Assembly (NCBI GenBank): GCA_038501625.1
Contig: JAZAYU010000013.1
Span: 310,001-374,000 of the forward strand
Reading direction: 5' to 3'
Source: Corbicula japonica
Lineage: Eukaryota; Mollusca; Bivalvia; Venerida; Cyrenidae
DNA: 64,000 nucleotides
Positions 13,205-25,927 of this stretch are shown here, piece by piece. The notes under the pieces were generated by a model. That model made no database searches and was not told where the DNA came from. It saw only the letters and a program-made list of their open reading frames with translations. The number at the start of each line of letters is the position of its first letter. Within the stretch, counting starts at the first letter, position 1. A program made the translations under genes and the position numbers.

Positions 13205-13610
13205 TGAGATTAGCGTCATTAACGATTTCTTGTCGAAAGAAGTATGGCGAATTTTTACCGGGAAGAAAATGGTAATCAGTACGGCGAACCTTTGCCATAT
13301 TGAAGTCATGAAAACAATCAATTGTCTCCTATATCTGAATACCGGTTAAATCTATATAAAGTATACTATTTGTCCTGTGTATGGCTATCTTATGGCGTTT
13401 TTTCGTTATTTCGACTTTTCGCTTGGCGTTTTTTTCGCGGCGAAATAACGAAAAAACGAAATGGCATAAATCAGCCACCATACTATCTGTAGCTTGGCTA
13501 TGAAAGCCAATAGCGATTTCTTGCCAAAATAAATATGGCGATACTTTGCCGAAAAGAAAATGGTGATTGGTATGGCGAATCTTCAACACAGTGTACATGA
13601 CATGCCAATG
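13205..13610. repeat. Diverged direct repeats flanking an inverted repeat
   Basis: The segment at about 13210-13315 (GATTTCTTGTCGAAAGAAGT, ATGGCGAA, GAAAATGGTAATC) recurs at about 13505-13605 (GATTTCTTGCCAAAATAAAT, ATGGCGA, GAAAATGGTGATTG). Between them, 13394-13465 holds an inverted repeat with arms of the type CGTTTTTTCGTTATTTCG. It may be a small MITE or a decayed tandem array. Confidence 0.55.
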
Positions 13611-13631
13611 TGTTATAATTACTGTGAACAT

Positions 13632-15960
13632 TTACAAAATTTTGGAAATTTGTACTTCTCGCAACGTAATTTTTTAAGTATAATTTTGATTTTAACTTAT
13701 ATTATATATAAAGCATAAATAAACCTAGCACAATATCAAAATAACAAAATATTAAGTTACAGAGAAGTATACCATAATGTGGCCAACAACATCCATAGGA
13801 AGTGTTACCTTCTGACTTCTATTTAACGTAATCTCTTAATATTATTACTTGTATTAGATCTGCTAACTGTTATATAGAGAAAAAAATCATGAAAATATTT
13901 ATTTGGGCTACAAAATAAATCTCCTGAAGTTAAATGAATGCAATCAGGTGTTTCATTATGCCAGAGGAAGATTTATTAAAATTCAGGTATAAGTGTTATG
14001 AATTAATTGGTTAAGCTATAAACATAATCCGGCAATCAGATGAGCCGTCACGTAATGTTAACCTGAAACCTTGGAGGTAAATTACTGCATCCATACACAC
14101 CGTACGGCAACAACATCAGAAATAGTTTTATCCCTCTACTAAAACCTAGCTTATTCTTCCCCCCAAAATAAATGAAAGGCTAGAACGACAGTTATATGAT
14201 GTTTTCAGATCTAGTATTCAAATTTAATGCATTAAAATTTAACGACCCTTAGATAAATTGAAGAGTATGTTCGAATAACAAAGTAACCGCTTGGCTCTAT
14301 CCCCTTCTCCCACCATCCCCTACCACCACCACCACCATCTCCCCTAAACTAAAAGCTTATCCAGATACTCGTAGATACATGCTCGAACTGGGGAACAGGG
14401 TAAAATGAACATTGAGCCTAAAAGATTACTAATACACGTGTGGGCCTAGATGTGAGATAGGAAACCTGCCATACGTGTGGGCCTAGATGTGAGATAGGAA
14501 ACCTGCCAGTCGACTACGTGGAGTGTAAGGAAGAATAAATCGCAAAAGTCGTGGTGTTACTGGTAGGTGCCATTTTCAGTTTTTCAACTCTTATAGAAAA
14601 AAAACTGGAATAGTTTATGTTTCATGAACAGCTGTATTATATTTAATAATTACTTAACCTCACATTGAGAAAAGAAATTTTAACACATTTTTATCAGATT
14701 TTGTGTCAACAATGCTCTTTCATCAAAACACATGATATGCTTATTTTTGAAGATGCAATGCAAATGAGAAAATTTAGAACCGTTCTGACGCCATGAAATT
14801 CCTCACAAAAAGAATAAACAAGTAACTCGTTAAATATCGACACTTTTAGAGGTAATATTCTTTTAACATCGTCAAATTTCATTACAAACAAGTTTTATTA
14901 CATTTAGTTTCTTACAATTTCATATTAATGATCACTTAATGTGTTATAATACTTCTTTTCAAATCATAAGAATCAACTTTATGAAATGAAATCTACTGTC
15001 AAGTGATTAAATAGTGTTAATTACATATTTGTTGTAAAGATTTTACCCCCTTCGTGCCATTCAGTTGCAATAGTTTGAAGATTGTAAATGTACAATTTGT
15101 AATCAACTTAAACTTTCCCGGTGAGGTTGCAATTCACTAAAACACAAAAGGTTTATTAGCCTCTTACGCAAAAGAACATCGATGGACGGTCACACAGACA
15201 AAACGTTAACGCGACTGAACGGTCCGTCCAAAACGAACAAAATATCATATGGACGGTCGGGATGGTCATCAGGCTTCAGGCCAGGCCTGCTGGACCAAGA
15301 CAACTGTATCAATAAAGACAGTTCCTCTCCATGCAAGAAACGACTTCACATAATTGTGCATGTGTGAATGTCACATTGATTGAAAGCTACTGCCAGACCG
15401 GGTTATTACTTTCGCCGGTTCGTTTTTCATGGGATTGTGATGGTCACTTTGACTGATTGATCCCTTCTCGAGTCTGTAATTACCATTCTTCACTGGCCAC
15501 CCTTTAGCTGCGGGCCCGACGGTCATCTGAAACTGGACACCGCATTATAGTTAAACCTGTAAATGGTATGACGACTTGACAAAAGGCTATAGTCGTTGTC
15601 AGTTTTGCACTCCATAAATGTTGAGAATCAATGTTCCGAAAATTATTATCTTTAGGTGTTAAAGAAATACGTAGAGATATTTCTGAACTCTATTGACCAC
15701 GCTCATGATAAAATCTGTAGGTATCTAGCATCGCTGACTTCTTGCTGGTGGACATTTGTGTTGGGCTCCGTACAAGAATTAACATAATGGCTGCCTTCTA
15801 GGGCCATTGCATGTATAGATGTGCTTAATTTCTAATTCACTTTGATCACCTATAGCAGAGTCCCGCTGTTTATGTATGTGTCACAAAACTTCCATCGATC
15901 TGTCGTTTGGGAAATTTATCTAACTTAGACATGAAGATTCATATAGGCAGGAGCTAAGCA
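13632..15960. other. No gene recognised
   Basis: AT-rich apart from somewhat GC-richer sequence at 15180-15550. Short frames there have no domain signature. Confidence 0.45.
14435..14508. repeat. Tandem duplication, 37-bp unit, two copies
   Basis: CGTGTGGGCCTAGATGTGAG and the following GATAGGAAACCTGCCA occur twice in a row with a period of 37 bp and almost no divergence, so the duplication is recent. Confidence 0.85.
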
Positions 15961-16335
15961 TGTCAAACAACTGTCACATCACAAAAGTCGAAAATGTCTG
16001 AAAACAATCATTAAATTTAAATATGTCGCTTAACTGTCGCACCAGACAGCTGAGTATATCAACCATCACAACAGTTGTGTATGTCGGACCTCTGTCGCAA
16101 AAGCCGAGTAAGTTAGACACCCGGCAGAAACAGCAGTTTATTTGTCAGAAACCGGTCTCAACAGCCAAGCTAATTGAACAACTGCACAACTGCAGAGTTC
16201 TTCAAACAACTGTTACAACAACCGAGTACGTCGAACAATTGTCACAAAGTCGAGTATGACGGACTCGCGGTACAACAGCCGAGTACGTCAAACAACTGTC
16301 CATACAGCCAAGTTAGTCGAACAACTTGCATTACT
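15960..16335. repeat. Degenerate minisatellite of about 30-35-bp units
   Basis: Variants of CAACTGTCACAACAGCCGAG and TACGTCGAACAACTG recur about ten times with uneven spacing. Overlapping open frames here (16023-16371) reflect the repeat and have no recognisable function. Confidence 0.6.
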
Positions 16336-16639
16336 TTTGAGGATTACAATTTATGTCGTAGACCACCTTGAACAATCACACAATATAACTTGTCACCTCT
16401 CAAAGACATTTTTGACTGCCGCTAAAAATACATATGACATGAACATTTATTACAACGTGTTGCAAAGATGAGCTTAGAATTTGATTGCCATTTTCTTGCA
16501 GTCAGAAAAAATCTTCAAACCTCTATATAACTTTACCCAGGGCCAAAAAAAAGTCAAGAAAAAACGAGAGCATGTGTTTAAAAATAACCATTTTTAAAAT
16601 ACACACCACAAAGAATTGACAAAAAATGAGAACCGAAGG

Positions 16640-16815
16640 GTTACCGCCGTAGAACAGAAAGTGGCAAAACAATTTGCCACTGGAGGGTTTAAACCAGGTT
16701 CTTGGGTGCACAAACCTCACACTTGCTCCAACAGGTTCTCATATGAACAAATAAATACAGGTTGTCTTGGGGAATTAGTTCCAATCCACCCATATCAACA
16801 AAGACTTAAACCATA
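16640..16815 (-). repeat. Dispersed repeat family F, copy 2
   Basis: Reverse complement of the 1465-1640 block: it includes AAACAATTTGCCACTGGAGG and CACTTGCTCCAACAGGTTCT. The length and order match copy 1. Confidence 0.65.
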
Positions 16816-17793
16816 AATCTTTATTTTCAATGTAACAAAATGTTTCGTTTTTACTTTCTTGGAGAACAATGTCCGCTATTAAGGACACTTAATGGAGGTG
16901 GCATTATAATGACGTTTGTCAACTCATAAACCATTCTCGAACCGTACGAACAAGAATTATACATAATGTGAAACACTGGTATGTGTTGTTAATTATACGT
17001 AATGTGGTAAAAACTACGTGTTATATTACAGTGAGCTCCGTGATATGGTTTGTTCAATCAACCAGGTGTTATAAGATTCATATCATCAAAAGCAATTATG
17101 AATTAAGTAGGATCACGTCTTTTTTCATAATTTATGGAAATTGATGTCAACTTACGTAAGATTTCTAGTTATGTGCTTTCTGCCCTATATAATGAAAAGA
17201 ATGCGTTTGTATAACGATATTGCTTGAGAAGATCACGGAAGACGAAAATGTCACAAGGTCGACATGACCGCAAAAATAGGCAAACTATCGGATATTCTAT
17301 TTACCTATTTAAAGATTTACGATTTTCAGCTTCAAGTTTCAAATTTATGTATCTTACTTATTAAGAGATGTTTAAGATGTTTCGAACAATGGTCAGATAA
17401 TCTGATTACTACTAAATTACCAGCAGGTCACCGCCCGGGTGGCCACGCCATGTCAATGATGCAGCATTTCACTGACCAGGTCATCGCGGACACTTTATCT
17501 CACCAAATATTCTAAATCTTACAAGGATTGTAGATAAATTTCACACCTTATCGGTGCTGCCTTGTTTAAGTCGCCAGCAGGTTTTAATTGCGATATCTGC
17601 AAGAATGTCACCCATGTCACTGGTCAGTCCATGCAAAGAGCAACATTCTTTACCGGTTTATTGTACAGAAGACACATGTTGACACATGACATATCATTAA
17701 TTTTGCCTTAAAGACGCTTCTAATATACTCGAGAGATACAGAAACGCACAGTAAAGTTTGAAGATGATTCTATGTTTTCCCGTTTCACGCTTT
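16816..17793. other. No gene recognised
   Basis: The short frame at 17264-17515 has a GC-richer end (about 17420-17500) but no motif I can name. Confidence 0.4.
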
Positions 17794-17819
17794 CCCCCCC
17801 CCCCCCCCCCCCCCCCCCC
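17794..17819. repeat. Poly-C tract, 26 nt
   Basis: Uninterrupted run of 26 C; the minus strand is G26 and could form quadruplex structures. Its exact length may be an assembly estimate. Confidence 0.9.
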
Positions 17820-17963
17820 ATCGTTACGCAATCCCATAATGCCACATTCGGTAGAGTACAACGTACACTGTCACCTAGAGGGTTCATTGCATTTTATCAA
17901 CGAGTTCGCAAGATTTGGCAAATAATGTCGCCCTGCATTTCGTTTTCCCTTGAGTATTTTTTT

Positions 17964-17989
17964 AGACTGGCGCGCATGCGCGCCAGTCT
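17964..17989. promoter_or_regulatory. 26-bp perfect palindrome containing an NRF1-type site
   Basis: AGACTGGCGCGC is followed at once by its reverse complement around a central ATGCGC. The core GCGCATGCGC matches the consensus bound by nuclear respiratory factor 1 in animals. It lies at the start of a CpG-richer stretch (17960-18260). That it acts as a promoter is inference; no gene follows directly. Confidence 0.4.
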
Positions 17990-18469
17990 TAAGTAACGAT
18001 GCCGTGAACTCTGCGACGCGCAGTCTTGAACTTCGGGTGTATCATTGCGACCACGAGAGCGTATCAAGTAAGTCGGGTTTTGTGGTCACCGCGAGAGCAG
18101 GCCGAAATGTTCTGCACAAGTGTGAAGCACAATGCAGCACACCATTCCACGAATTCTGAGCGATTGATAGTAAGTTTCCGTGTAATTTTGGAGCATCCAT
18201 GCCAATAACGCCAGCTAACAAATGTAGAGTGATATCACGACCAGCTACGACAGTGAACAAGCAACTGGATATGCATGAGTAGTTAAGTTACGCCTGAAAG
18301 ATTTCGTAGTTGTTTGGCATAAAAAGTAGTGCATTTTAAGAAAATACAAATATTCGAGAAGGAATGCGAACTTTGAAAGATAATGCTACAAATAAAAACA
18401 AGAAAACAATGTAATGTTGTTGTTCGAACAACTATGAAAGGATATTAAAAGAACGATTAAAAACAAATC

Positions 18470-18600
18470 AGTCACGTGACAAGCGTAAGATAGCGTGGGT
18501 TGCCATTTTGGTTAGGTTGGAGCAGTTGTGGATCGAGATTTTGCTGGGCTTTCAAGGACCGGGCCGGGCGCCCGACAACCGTTAACAAGCTTTAATCAAT
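18470..18600. promoter_or_regulatory. CpG-rich patch, possible promoter
   Basis: GATAGCGTGGGTTGCCATTT and GGACCGGGCCGGGCGCCCGA stand out from the AT-rich surroundings. They lie about 500 bp upstream of the ZNF862-like exon at 19080. Promoter activity is only suggested by composition. Confidence 0.25.
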
Positions 18601-19079
18601 TTCCAACAAGCGTTAAATTCGCCGACATCCGTTTATTCAAAATCGACATGTCATAATTTTCTGTTTCTTGCATTGTGAACACAGGTCGCTTTTCAATACA
18701 CACCTCATTCAAGGTTAAGCAATGGGCGATTTGACCAATAACACTCGATTTCTTTACTATCAGCTGGATAACTCCGCCTCTCCACGTGGCCGAATTCGCA
18801 AGTCTGTCGGTGCCGTTTGATCGTATTTTGGCTCTGATATTCTCAATTAACAGCGGGTGTATTTGATAAATGTTCAATGATTTTAATGAGATGCGATCAT
18901 GAGTAATAATTTGGTTATTCTTTGTTCTGTGATTAGAAGACAAATTCTTCGAAAATTGTACTGTATATATGTATGAAAATAATTGCGCGATAATTGATTT
19001 GTTTTAAACAAATCTATTAGCAAGTTGCAGTTAGAACTTAACAATAAGCTCATTTTCGTCGGACAGATTTTCAAGTATG

Positions 19080-19418
19080 CATGCGCAGAAGAACGACGAC
19101 TCGTCGATTCTATCTTATTTCAAGGGAAACCGGCCTTGTGAGGCTGATGCCAACTCCATCGGGCATTCTGAACTTCAAAATTCTAGAAATGAGATCGAGA
19201 TCATTCCGGATAGCCCTACAAGAGCGACTCTGACGACCCCTTCACGTCGTGAAATTACTCCGACGCCGGATGCGGAACCCCAACATGCCGAGACACTGAA
19301 TCAACGCCGGCTACCTCGAACAGCCAGTTCGATCCAGTCAGGTGTCGATCCTAAGTGGAAGAAAGTCTACTCCTGGTTGCAAGAAGTTGGCAATGGTCTA
19401 TTATATATATTTACTTAG
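19080..19418 (+). pseudogene. Truncated first exon resembling ZNF862/hAT-associated proteins
   Basis: An open frame from ATG 19077-19079 runs 113 codons. It begins with a polar low-complexity segment (SSILSYFKGN near residue 10) and ends with DPKWKKVYSWLQEVGNGLL, which resembles the N-terminal segment before the zinc finger in ZNF862-like and hAT-derived proteins. The expected Cys/His finger does not follow; the frame runs into AT-rich DNA and stops at 19418. It could be an intact exon 1 using a weak GT donor near 19394, with the rest outside the window, or a broken transposon-derived copy. Codons are GC-rich compared with the surroundings, so it was once coding. Confidence 0.4.
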
Positions 19419-19599
19419 CCTTGTGACTTGCCTTAAATAAATAAAATAACTCAATTTCATGCTAGATCTACTATAATAAAAAGGGAAATATGCATATCAG
19501 GAATCGCCACACTCATAAAACACCGCCTCCCGCTGCAGCAAAAAAGAAGAGAGGAAAATAAATGATTTGTTTGTTGATTGTTTAACAAAAAAAGAGAAC

Positions 19600-19678
19600 C
19601 GTATGGATTAGCGCCTTGGAACAGTCAGTGGCAAAATAATTTGCTACTGGGGGTTTAAATCAGGTTCTAGGGGCGCAC
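19600..19678 (-). repeat. Dispersed repeat family F, copy 3 (short)
   Basis: GGAACAGTCAGTGGCAAAAT and the following GGGGGTTTAAATCAGGTTCT match the minus strand of copy 1. Confidence 0.6.
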
Positions 19679-19679
19679 T

Positions 19680-21120
19680 ATATAATTTATTATACCTGTT
19701 TGTGTTAACTGAATACCTATTATGATATTATTTTTATATATATGAAGCTGTCTATATGTTTACTGGTATCGTCAAGTTATTTAATCTCAGATTGTGAGTT
19801 GGTTTTTTTCCACCTTATCAAGAGTGAAGACAAAGCTTAATAGCAGGCTTAACAATTCAACATTAAATTCATTGTTAATGATATCCATGAAAGGTCCTGA
19901 AGTACTGAAGTTTGATTATAATATGGCAGTCAGCACTTGGGTCCAAGAAAAAAAGAGGCGTCTGAAAGTTTAATCCTAATCCTGTCAGTTGTAATGAAAC
20001 ACTGAGTTTGATATGTGTGAGATATCTTGGACAATGAAGGTGAAAAAATAACTATACAGAGTATATAGTTGACATTGTAACTTGATGAGATCAGATCAGC
20101 TAATGTAATTAAAACACATGTTGACATGCTGTTTACACATTGTTTCACATTATTTATGTTTTTTAACTTTGTACCTTTCTTGGCTCTAAAGAGATAAAAA
20201 AAACATCTATTTACTAAATACCGTTGTTGCAGTAAACTTTGGTACAAATATAAAACTGTATAAAATGATAGTTAAAAAATAAAGTTTCGCGAGCTAAAAT
20301 CCACGAACAGTCCAGCGACAACCCTTCCATAAATCCTGGGGAGACCGTAAGTAAGTTGGCGAATATTTTTGTTAATGCATTGTTGCGATCGACGTAAAAA
20401 TTAAGATTGTAACTGTTTCAGTCTCTTAAGGTACGTAAGCCTTGTGAATTTCATTGTTGACACTACTCAGTTGTGGCGGAGCCTGATCATCGTTATTCTA
20501 GCAAAATTTAACCACTTATCATACGCTCCTGCATCAAAAAGAAACCCAACCTAAGATTAAGGTGAAAAAGTGATACCTAATTTCCTTGCATCAAAATACA
20601 AGTACCTGCATCTATTGAAATCCCTGAATATACTGAATTATTTGCTGATGTTAATGATAGTAACTGTCACAAAGTTAAACGAAAAAAATCACACATAGTT
20701 TCATATGTTTACAGTAATGATATCTGTGCAGGGCAAGTTCGATTCAACCAGCGCGCCAGTCTTTCAACGCTTTCAGCGCTTTGATTAATATCATTAGGAA
20801 CTATTTATTATTTCTGTCGTTTTCGTCAATGTTTTAAGTAACGCTGCATGGTTTGTCGAAAATGCATGAACCAGTTTTGAAATTAAAAGAAAACATCACG
20901 TTTATTAGGGATATGGAAAGTGACACTTTTGTTTCTTTTGAAACACAGCGAGAATCGGAAACATGTTAAACTTCGGTTGAAAAGAGAACCACATTTCACT
21001 GTTAACAAAGAAAAGAAACCCACTAAATGCAACCACTAGACAATTCACAAACTCTTGAATTTGTTGTTGCTGTCAAGCTACAGTTTATTTGCATTTTACA
21101 TTTCATTGGCATAAAATCAC
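19680..21120. other. No gene recognised
   Basis: AT-rich. CAGCGCGCCAGTCTTT near 20751 echoes half of the palindrome at 17964, so it may be a dispersed copy of the same motif. Confidence 0.45.
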
Positions 21121-21137
21121 TTAAAACTCCAGCCTTC

Positions 21138-21243
21138 AATATGCATTTCCATTACTGTCCATGAACAAGCTCAATCAAACCGAGCCTGCAATATTTTCAT
21201 ATTTGTCGTGTTCGATGGGTTTCAAAGTTCCCTTTTCATCTAT
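21138..21243. repeat. Dispersed repeat family E, copy 1
   Basis: GCTCAATCAAACCGAGCCTG and ATATTTGTCGTGTTCGATGG match, in inverted orientation, 58868-58970 (CAGGCTCGGTTTGATTGAGC). It is about 100 bp, of unknown class and without coding capacity. Confidence 0.65.
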
Positions 21244-22137
21244 TTTATACCAACTTTATTATTAATAACAAATGTTCAAAGAATTCTATTGTAAAACAAA
21301 TAGTTTTCAGATAAAACGAATTCGGAAATGGATATTTTATAAGGACAATATTTTTCAATAGCAGGCTATATGAATGTAATAATATGTTTCCTTGCAAAAA
21401 AAAAATGAACAAAACTGTGCTAAATGCGGTTTAACTATTACGATATGACTTGTAATGTGAAAAAGAGGGCAAACGGACGTATCTGAATAACACGACCCCA
21501 ATCGGTTAGGGGTTCCAAGCATGGCAATAATATGCCAAAATTTCAACAATTAATTCAATATGAAGTTAATACAGTCACAGATAAATACGATTATTTGCTT
21601 AAATGTGGACAGCAATAAGTTTGTTTATTGTTGTTTTTTTTTCATTATTGTTTTGAATTTATTTGCAAAAATTGGCCTGGTTTTTACATTTGCAATGTTT
21701 GCGTGCTCTTAAAAAGGTTTATTTATAGATACCAAAATAAACTGAACTGGTATTAAAATGGCGGCCTCAGAACAGACAGTTCTGACATTGTATAACACAA
21801 AAAAATTATTTAATCCACAAAAGTCAATTAGCGTTTTGACATGATGTTTTTCTGTTATAACAAAAATAACATATTCAGTGAAGTCAATAATGACTTGTTT
21901 GAAAACGAACAGACACGGCTTGTTCTGGAATTCGTTAACAACTTAACAAAGATATGTAAGAATGTCTGTAGCTTGTCTAATAATTCAGCAGTACAGTGGT
22001 TTGAGATGGTAAACTAGAGCATAGGTAGGATGCCGATCAAGCTTTCGCAAGATCACGATAATACAATGATCGTAATAATGTTTTCAGCATAAGGAAATAA
22101 TATCTCCGTGTCGTTTATTTTAATCGTAAAAATCTGT

Positions 22138-22344
22138 TTAACTCTTTCCTCCATATAAACACCTTTATGTCGTGGGCGAACAGTGTCGATCCAGGCTCTA
22201 CACTGTTCGCTTTTCGACTCATTAGAATATATCTGACCAAAGGCGAGCAGTGTAGATCCTGGTCAAACGGCACGGATGTGCCAGCTGATCTGGATCTACA
22301 TTGTTCGCCCATGCCATGAAGGCGTATATGGAGGAAAGGGTTAA
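22138..22344. repeat. TTAA-flanked MITE family A, copy 2
   Basis: Begins TTTAACTCTTTCCTCCATAT and ends TATATGGAGGAAAGGGTTAA. The interior has GATCCTGGTCAAACGGCACG and GATCTGGATCTACATTGTTC. This copy is well preserved. Confidence 0.85.
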
Positions 22345-23248
22345 TTTTGATTATATGCAGTATGCTTCAATAATTATTAATTATTTTTTCGTTTGATGTG
22401 CGTATATGCATGTTAACCCGTTAAAGCTTGCAAGTACGGAAAGAGCAAACTTGACAATCTCAATATTTTATAAGGCACGGTGTTACTGCCAATTTGACAA
22501 TTTCTCGTGCCCTTGCTAAAAAATAAACACTTTTTTATGTTCACTAGTTTCACTTTCTTGATATCAAAAACTCACGGTCGTCATATACTGACATGTTTAT
22601 TTATAACAAATAAACAAAATTAATTATATTCATTTATAAATTAACGTTGTATAATGTATGAAAACTTCATGAAGTCATGTTTGATTAAATGAAAATGATT
22701 TATTGCCATAAAACTCGTATTAATGACAAAAAGATGTTTATCCGGTTATGTCAACATTTATTTTCGATCGGGGCTAACAGAAATCTAATCAGAATTGTGG
22801 TATTGATATCAAATAATCGAGTAGCCATTTACTATTAACATGATTAATGAAGTACATGTATTTTTTATATATAAAAGCATGATATAAAATGATCGCCTGA
22901 TCAAAATATTCAGTTTATTTTGTTGTTCTTAATCAGATTATAAAGATAAAAAATATTTTTTATAATTTTTTTTCTGAATTCAAAATAAATAATAAACAAT
23001 TGAATTAATTGATTAATTAACACTGAAATTGACATATGTCTCCGAAATGTAGCTTTGAAATCAAATTGGTATGCATATGTTATAAAAAAAAATATGCCTG
23101 TAGAAGAGATGAAACATACTGCATATAAGGTGAAAGATGATAAGGATCATTTGTTTAAAGTCTGTTGTAAATATCTCGAGTTATAAACAAGTTTTAGTTA
23201 ATTATTAATTTACAATTTTTAAGAAAAATTCTAAGATAAATAGGGAGA
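22345..23248. other. No gene recognised; very AT-rich
   Basis: Long A/T runs and only very short frames. Confidence 0.5.
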
Positions 23249-24166
23249 TTAGCCTGGAAATATGATGATTAGAGTTATGGATCTTACCACATATAGCCAA
23301 GAGGTTTTGGAGATGAAGCTTGGACAAGATTTTTGTATAGAAGTTATAGTATAAAATGACCAAGGGCCGATTACTGTGGCAAAATAATCCGAGCGGAAAC
23401 TCCTAAAGATATGCACAACTAGCCTTGGTGACGAACATTCCTGTGAAGTTTCGATGAAATCGCACAAGCGATTAGGAGATGAAGCATGGACAAGATTTTA
23501 ATATGGAAGTTATACAGCAAATAAAGATGCCTTTTGGTTTATGTAATTAATCTATATACATGCCCGGCAAACATTCGCTCCACAACCAAAAAGAGAACAT
23601 ATCAAAATGAGGAAAGCCACTTCCGGGATTGAGCGAAAGCGCTGATTTGTTGACAAAAAGTGAGTATGACCTACATTTTTTTTTCTCTTTATAAAACAGA
23701 AGACGAACTTTTCAACAATCGGGGAATGTAGTGCCGTGTAAGGATGATGAAGCTTCACAGAAAACACGGTTTCATATTTTAAACATGTAAACTGCCCCGG
23801 CTAGAACTTTTTATCCAGCGAACAATGATGCATGTTTCTTTACAAACTTGTCATTTCGACTTAATTTTGTTCTTTGATTGCTTTTAGAAATTATTTCTAT
23901 GGTGCGTGTGAAACGAAAACCTGTCGCTAGTGACTGTTGTACATATTTCAGATGGTGTGACGTCTCTTTAAACGATTTATGCTCATTTTTCAAGAGGTGT
24001 AGGAGCGAAAGAGCAAGTTGTGGAGCGAAATCATAGGAGGCAGAGCGAAAACATAACACCAGCATACCTACAGGACTTACAGGACTGAATTTTGGACGGA
24101 CAGACGAATGGCCGGAAGGACGGACAGTGCGATTACTTTATGCCTCCCTTCGCGGGCATAAAAAGA
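23249..24166 (-). mobile_element. Partial pearl/Helentron-like element
   Basis: At the right edge (24137-24164) the minus strand reads as a short hairpin TTTTTATGCCCGCGAAGGGA, like the 5' end of the larger element at 46.5 kb. Next to it lie GGACGGAC-type repeats. The left part contains a repeat of about 165 bp (GGAGATGAAGC at 23309 and 23474), the unit size expected of pearl-type cores. No clear 3' hairpin with CTAG is visible at the left edge, so the copy is truncated or diverged. Confidence 0.5.
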
Positions 24167-25824
24167 CTGTTAAATATAAAGACCCGATATTCATATCTGA
24201 TATGATTAAATCATAATACGTGTATAAATATTTATTTATGTTTTTTTACATAAAAATAAGTCTATATATCAAAACTTGACAATTCGTCTCTGGATATCGA
24301 AACCCAGCTTAACATAAGAAGATCATATTCTGATGTAAAGATGTTTATTATATGTCCAAAGTAAATCAAACCCTCAAAGGACTAGAGAATTTATAAAAAG
24401 GCTTACTACAACGTTATCATAAACCTTTTGTTATTGTATCCGGTTTCTTATTAGTGTTAAATAGCGAACGACATCAGCAAGCAATGGATAATTATGCATT
24501 TTTAAAACTGTAAACTGAGTATTTGTCAATCTATGTGGGGTACTAATTAACAATTTAACTTCAGACCACCTGGAATATATTGTATTCAACTTGCATTTTT
24601 GTTTCTTTTTTGTTTGTTTCGTGAAATATAAGTACCCCGTGTGTCGCAATTGTGAAAAGTTTTATTATTTTCTACTGTCAGATTATGGCTAATCTACAAT
24701 ATCAAAGCAGCTGAAATGAGAGTTTTGTGACGCATCGAGGAGGCAGGGGAGCACGGTCACACATCGAGGAGGCAGAGGAGCACGGCCGCCGGAGTGAGAC
24801 TTATTACATACCAGCAATATTTTCAAAAAAAACAACGTCAAATGCTGACCACCCTGTGAATGTTAGAAACAAAACTTCATAGTTACTACTACTCGTACGC
24901 GTAATAGTTTGTAAAAAAGTCAGAATATTACATTTTCGGCCTTCACGACAAGAAAACACAAATATAAACCTTTTACCCAGTAAATTGTTTTCATAGCTAT
25001 GCATGGAAGTTAACTAAATATTAAAAAGTATGAATAATTTGTTTACTTGTGCGAAGATTCAATACAGATACAGCCATTCGTTCTCAAGAACAATTACTAG
25101 ATGCAAAGAACGACAACACTGATAGGGCGTATGGTCCATTGAAAGTGAAGCAATTTCCAGCGTTTCCGAACAATAAAACAGCGGCGAGTAGTAAGTAATT
25201 CTTATGTTACATCATTTCATCAAACTGACAGCAAAGCGGTAATAGCCAGCAATGCCAACACTCTGGTTGAAGACTTCCTGTAACAAGGTCAAGGTCGCCA
25301 AGAGTAGTGCAGGATAGCTTCAGCCTTAATATTTCATCACAGTCATCAAATGGACCAGGTACAGAAATGCTGATTTTATGCTACCAATTAGCCTATGATC
25401 GTTTCAGGAAAAAAGCAGCAACCGTAACAGAATAGTTTCCTTAACATTTTAATAAACTAGGTCACTATGTCAAAGTTCAATGTCATTGCAAAACTTTGTT
25501 CGTTCTCTCAAACTTCCGACGTTTAAACTAGTCATTAAACAAAAATTAACGTTATTGCTTCCCACCTGAAGAACATTAAAGTTGTCCACTTCTTTTTGAA
25601 TTTATTGATGTTGACGTTACTATGTCATGGTCGCAGTGACTTAATATTGTGTGACATTTTCTCCGCATTTTTCTTTTTTTTCACCATAAAATTACAAAAA
25701 TGCCTAGAATTTACATATTAGATTTTTCATCCGATCATGATCGATGTTACAGGTTCAAAGGTCGCGGGCGCCAGTGCCAAGTCATCGTCACCCAACTGTC
25801 CGTTAGCGAAAAGTACACTACTGA
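24167..25824. other. No gene recognised
   Basis: AT-rich; a short imperfect duplication CATCGAGGAGGCAGRGGAGC occurs at about 24734 and 24763. Confidence 0.45.
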
Positions 25825-25927
<103 letters not shown>

